Shown here in pieces: positions 4,608 through 7,456 of a DNA stretch of 7,456 nucleotides. Made by a program: the position numbers and the translations under genes. The notes below the pieces were generated by a model. The model searched no databases. It was not told the origin of the DNA and saw only the letters and a list, made by a program, of their open reading frames with translations. The stretch is from assembly GCA_028710385.1 (NCBI GenBank), contig JAQTUC010000073.1:1-7456 (forward strand). The letters are read 5' to 3'. This DNA is from Candidatus Omnitrophota bacterium (lineage in GTDB: Bacteria > Omnitrophota > Gorgyraeia > Duberdicusellales > 4484-171). Within the stretch, counting starts at the first letter, position 1, and every line of letters begins with the position of its first letter.

Positions 4608-6023
4608 TCAAAAAGTGTAAGGGAAGCTGAGCTCCAAAACAAAATCCGGAGCGTCTTCCGTAAGGCCGCATGTTGCTGTTGCCTGAGCGGAAAAGTTTTT
4701 GCTTATTGCCCAGTTTATGCCGGATTTAAAATTTACCACATTGGTAAAAGAACCGGGAACGCTTGAATCATTAAGGCGAAGCCTTGTTGTTACTGCCTGT
4801 TCAATCTGGAAATTAAGGCTAAGCTGGTAATTAAGGGCGAACGCCGTGCCAAGGCTGTACTGGTAAGTATCTCCGGGGTCAACTTTGCCAAAATTATCAA
4901 TATCATCTTCAATGTTCCAGATATACGCTAAACTGCCGAAAATTATAGCCGGGTCAGCAGACTTTACCCACACAAGGCTGAATTTATTTGCCCAGGTGCC
5001 TGTTCCAAGGCCTATGTCTCTGCCATAAGGAGACTTCGCGTTGTTAGCCTTTGTGGTAACGCCGGCGATTAAATCCGGGAACGGGCCGTGCTCGCGCAAA
5101 AACTGATAATGCAGCCCGGTTTCTATATCTCCCCAGCCTGAAAGGCTTCTTATGGTTTCTGTAGAAGTGCCGTCGGAAATCCTGTCGTGCTGGTATTTAT
5201 ACGGCACTCTTAAATCCCATTGCAGGTCATCAAGCAAACCGTAACGGAAAGTTTCTGATTGTATAACGATATCTTTTTTTATTTTCTGCGAGGATATTTC
5301 GCCGATAACAAGCACGGGAATAATAGCAAGCCCGTTTAACGCTATTTTGTTTGCCGAAACATGGGCGTAAGTGACGCCGGGTTCAATTTGTAGCGTGCCT
5401 CTTGGAAGAAGAAGCCCTCCTTTTCTGATAAGGGTTTCCTGTATGGCAGGCTCCTCTTTTACAAGCTGTTCTTTTTTCTTTGCCTCTTCCTCGGTCTGGG
5501 GTTCCCCGGTTATTTTATCCGGCGGCGGAGTTAACGGCTGCATTGCAACTTCCATCTGTTTTGAAGAAGAAAGGCCCGGGGCAGTTTGATTTCCTGAAAA
5601 ACTTCCTGCAACTATCACAGAAGCTTCAACGTTAGAAATTTCAATGGGCTGATCTGATGCCGGAGCCTTGGGTGTGGTAAAAGTAAAATCCGCGCTTACG
5701 GCTTCTTTATCAAATACGTCCTTACTTACTATCCTGTAATGATAGGTTGTGGAAAAAGAAAGATTGTTTAAAGTAATTTGATGGTTTATATCCAGGGATT
5801 TTTTTTCCTCAATGCTTGAGCCATAACCAGCATCCAGCCCATACTCAATATGCGAAACTGTCGGTTTTGAACTCTTCCAGGTAATCACAGAGGAGCAGGA
5901 ATAGCTGTCAGAAGAAAAATAGGCGTTTGTTTCCGAAGAAAAAACCGGACGGATAATGCCTGAAAACAGAAAAGCAAAAAACAATAAAAAACAAACCCGA
6001 TATTTTAAATTAAGCTTAAACAT
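4608..6023 (-). CDS. Outer-membrane beta-barrel protein with N-terminal fibronectin-III-like domain
   Basis: A predicted exported protein of 471 residues. Residues 1-29 form a signal peptide (basic start, hydrophobic stretch 11-24, cleavage near VFS-S). Residues about 34-117 look like a fibronectin type III domain with ITWKSSKPTVSHIEYGL and the L-x-P-like turn and TTYHYRIVSKD strand. A Pro/Glu/Lys-rich linker with a short EEEAKKKEQLVKEE charged helix follows at 163-200. From about 202 (LLLPRGTLQIEPG) to 471 alternating strands form a barrel that ends in aromatic F471, the usual signal for the BAM machinery. The barrel resembles the MetA-type/transporter-like family of putative channels; its substrate is unknown. 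The first codon of the open frame is a TTG at 6026; the next codon, ATG at 6023, is chosen. No clear Shine-Dalgarno site is visible. The promoter with element copy 3 lies upstream. Confidence 0.82.
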   Translation of the reverse strand: MFKLNLKYRVCFLLFFAFLFSGIIRPVFSSETNAYFSSDSYSCSSVITWKSSKPTVSHIEYGLDAGYGSSIEEKKSLDINHQITLNNLSFSTTYHYRIVSKDVFDKEAVSADFTFTTPKAPASDQPIEISNVEASVIVAGSFSGNQTAPGLSSSKQMEVAMQPLTPPPDKITGEPQTEEEAKKKEQLVKEEPAIQETLIRKGGLLLPRGTLQIEPGVTYAHVSANKIALNGLAIIPVLVIGEISSQKIKKDIVIQSETFRYGLLDDLQWDLRVPYKYQHDRISDGTSTETIRSLSGWGDIETGLHYQFLREHGPFPDLIAGVTTKANNAKSPYGRDIGLGTGTWANKFSLVWVKSADPAIIFGSLAYIWNIEDDIDNFGKVDPGDTYQYSLGTAFALNYQLSLNFQIEQAVTTRLRLNDSSVPGSFTNVVNFKSGINWAISKNFSAQATATCGLTEDAPDFVLELSFPYTF

Positions 6024-6073
6024 CAAATATTTTTATGTTTAATAAAAATAACTGCCCCGACAAATGTGACTTA

Positions 6074-6102
6074 ATAATACAAGCTGGCTAAACAGCGGTA
6101 AA
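6074..6102 (-). promoter_or_regulatory. Predicted promoter of the barrel protein and msrB
   Basis: On the minus strand, TTTACC (6097-6102) is followed by a 17-base spacer and TATTAT (6074-6079), five of six to the -10 consensus. Transcription would begin near 6067, about 44 bases before the ATG at 6023. The -35 overlaps the end of element copy 3. msrB has no equally good promoter of its own visible in its gap, so readthrough is likely. Confidence 0.55.
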
Positions 6103-6138
6103 TTGGCTGGTTCTACCTTTTACTGACCTTTATCCACT
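6098..6138 (-). promoter_or_regulatory. Conserved 41-base promoter element, copy 3
   Basis: Ungapped match to copies 1 and 2 (30 and 31 of 41). On the minus strand it reads GTGGATAAAG, GTCAGTAAAAG, GTAGAACCAG, then GCCAATTTAC into the -35 box. This copy shows the internal 10-11 base repeat best. It lies 74 bases upstream of the ATG at 6023 of the barrel gene. Confidence 0.65.
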
Positions 6139-6156
6139 TAAAAATTGCAGAATTAA

Positions 6157-6183
6157 AACAAGAAGCTCTGAACAACGCTTGTT
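6157..6183 (-). terminator. Weak candidate terminator after the glycosyltransferase
   Basis: On the minus strand AACAAG (6178-6183) pairs with CTTGTT (6157-6162) around a 15-base loop, and the 3' arm runs into TTTTAATT. The stem is short and AT-rich, so strength is doubtful. Its place, 14 bases after the stop codon and before element copy 3, fits a transcription boundary. Confidence 0.3.
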
Positions 6184-6197
6184 AGATTATACATTTT

Positions 6198-7456
6198 TCA
6201 GCTGACGGCAACCGGTTTATTTTTAATAAAAGCAGCGTAGCATATTCTTGAAAGCAGCCAGATTACTAATACCGTCCAAAAAATATTTGTTATTAATAAC
6301 ACAGGCGTATTTGTGTTATTTAAAACAGCATAAACTAAAGCAAAAAGTATAAGCGCAATTATGGTTATTTGCGGCAAAACTGCGAGTAACGCGATGCTTT
6401 TAATGCGCGTTTTTCCGGTTGAAGGCAAAGCGCAAAAAATAGTCTGTTTTTTTGAAAATAAACCGAAAATTGCGCCGTATATATACGCAGGAAATGCACC
6501 ACTCCACATTTGACTGGTTTTATTTATATTCTGGGGATAACTGCTGATAAAACCTGCTATATACGTTAAACCAAGCAGCGGGGCACGGAAAAACGCGTAG
6601 TTTGAAACCGGTTCCGAAACAATGAAATCCCCGGTAAAAAGAGACCAGATAGGAACAAAATAAAAAACAGGCATAACAAAAGCAGAAACAAGGAAACTAA
6701 AACCGGCGTGGAAGTATTGCAGTTTCTGTTTTAGAGAAAGTTTTTTCTTAAATAAAGGGCTGTCCCAGAAAAGCATGCGCACTGAATCAGCGCATAACTG
6801 CCTTTTAAGCCTGTAATAACCCTGGATGTTTTCCGGAGCGAGTCCGCTTGAAAGCGGGTAATTATAATAAACAGAACGCCATCCTTTTTCCTGCAGCCTT
6901 AAGGCTGTATGCATATCAGTCATAATATTCCAAGTAGAAAAACCGCCTATCTCCTCAAGCGCCCTCCTCCTATACATAACTGCAAAACCGTATAAAAACG
7001 CCGCATTGTCGTTGTCTTTACCGGGTAATACTGCTTTATACAAAACCTCTTCTTTGTTACCGTAAGGATCGCCTTTTCTGACATCAAAATCAGGGGCAGC
7101 CTGAACAAAGCCTATGTGAGGAAGCGAAAAATAGCCTGCCATTTTATTTATAATATCAGGATGGCAAAGCCGGTCAGCGTCAAGGGTCATAATAAGCTCG
7201 GCCTTTGAATTGATAAGGCCGAAATTAAGATTTCCTGCCTTGTTATTGCAGGCACTGTCGCGGTATAAATAATTGCAGTTTACGGCCTTAGCTAAACTTC
7301 TAAGGCGCTCGCTTCCCCCGTCATCCAGTATAAAAATACTTTTATGCTGGTATTTGATGTTGCAGGCTGCCTTTACAGTTTTTGCAACTATGTTAAACGG
7401 CTCTTTATACACGGCTATAAAAATATCTACTTTAGGATTAGCCCTGGAAATTATAC
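6198..7456 (-). CDS. Membrane glycosyltransferase family 2, cellulose-synthase-like (N-terminus outside window)
   Basis: A processive-type inner-membrane glycosyltransferase that would use a nucleotide sugar to build an extracellular polysaccharide. The frame stays open to the right edge, giving 418 visible residues; the GTG at 7412 is internal, because VDIFIAVYKEP (visible residues 9-19), the first catalytic strand, spans it. Further motifs are the DDG at 44-46, the DAD at 92-94, the YRRRALEEIGGF acceptor-loop region at 161-172, and D180 in TDMHTALRL at 179-187, which matches the TED aspartate. The TED glutamate is replaced by threonine. The QxxRW motif appears as RLKRQ at 215-219, lacking both glutamine and tryptophan. 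About five hydrophobic helices follow (about 250-272, 289-304, 322-334, 351-376, 385-409). No PilZ domain is visible at the C-terminus. The sugar and polymer cannot be told. It seems a separate transcription unit from the barrel gene. Confidence 0.88.
   Translation of the reverse strand, partial: IISRANPKVDIFIAVYKEPFNIVAKTVKAACNIKYQHKSIFILDDGGSERLRSLAKAVNCNYLYRDSACNNKAGNLNFGLINSKAELIMTLDADRLCHPDIINKMAGYFSLPHIGFVQAAPDFDVRKGDPYGNKEEVLYKAVLPGKDNDNAAFLYGFAVMYRRRALEEIGGFSTWNIMTDMHTALRLQEKGWRSVYYNYPLSSGLAPENIQGYYRLKRQLCADSVRMLFWDSPLFKKKLSLKQKLQYFHAGFSFLVSAFVMPVFYFVPIWSLFTGDFIVSEPVSNYAFFRAPLLGLTYIAGFISSYPQNINKTSQMWSGAFPAYIYGAIFGLFSKKQTIFCALPSTGKTRIKSIALLAVLPQITIIALILFALVYAVLNNTNTPVLLITNIFWTVLVIWLLSRICYAAFIKNKPVAVS

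Noticed and set aside
3958..4671. A longer MsrB starting at 4671 with an N-terminal membrane helix.
   Set aside because: The extension overlaps the barrel gene and translates the AT-rich palindrome; a strong GAGGAGG site supports the start at 4422.
6129..6138. DnaA-box-like TTATCCACT at the end of element copy 3, possible origin.
   Set aside because: The other copies read TTTTCCACC and TTTTCTACC, there is no cluster of boxes, and no replication gene is nearby.
6198..7412. Glycosyltransferase starting at GTG 7412.
   Set aside because: The frame stays open to the window edge and the residues before the GTG complete the first catalytic strand.

Overview
Every protein gene I can support in this window lies on the minus strand, so the biology reads from right to left. 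The set suggests a diderm bacterium living anaerobically or at low oxygen. It has an outer-membrane beta-barrel with a signal peptide, a superoxide reductase instead of a superoxide dismutase, a ferritin-like iron protein, a DoxX-type membrane protein and MsrB. Base composition is moderately AT-rich and Shine-Dalgarno sites of the GGAGG type are clear. The intergenic regions are rich in palindromes. The style reminds me of uncultured lineages such as Omnitrophota, but that is an impression, not something the sequence proves.

Layout from right to left: (1) 7456-6198, a membrane glycosyltransferase of family 2 (cellulose-synthase-like), cut by the window edge at its N-terminus. (2) 6023-4608, an outer-membrane protein with an N-terminal fibronectin-III-like domain and a C-terminal barrel. 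An AT-rich imperfect palindrome follows, then msrB (4422-3958). (3) An oxygen-defence operon: single-domain response regulator (3806-3393), ferritin-like protein (3362-2919), a cluster of four hairpins (2914-2701), superoxide reductase (2678-2283), DoxX-like membrane protein (2268-1843) and a trans-polyprenyl diphosphate synthase (1804-836). (4) 600-1, a response regulator with an AraC-type DNA-binding domain, cut by the left edge.

The most interesting signal is a 41-base intergenic element found three times (713-753, 3882-3922, 6098-6138). All copies have the same orientation, align without gaps, and are about 73-76% identical pairwise. Each copy ends in the -35 hexamer of a recognisable promoter with a 16- or 17-base spacer to a -10 box. 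Each lies upstream of one transcription unit: the AraC-type regulator, the oxygen-defence operon, or the barrel protein and msrB. Inside the element a GT-rich/A-rich unit recurs about three times at 10-11 base intervals, as expected for tandem binding of a response-regulator-like activator. The window therefore looks like a small regulon linking envelope, redox repair, oxygen/iron defence and a two-component regulator under one unknown factor.

Several starts differ from the longest open frame: superoxide reductase starts at the ATG at 2678, DoxX at a GTG at 2268, msrB at 4422, the barrel protein at 6023, and the glycosyltransferase frame continues past the right edge. No gap without a gene exceeds 300 bases.
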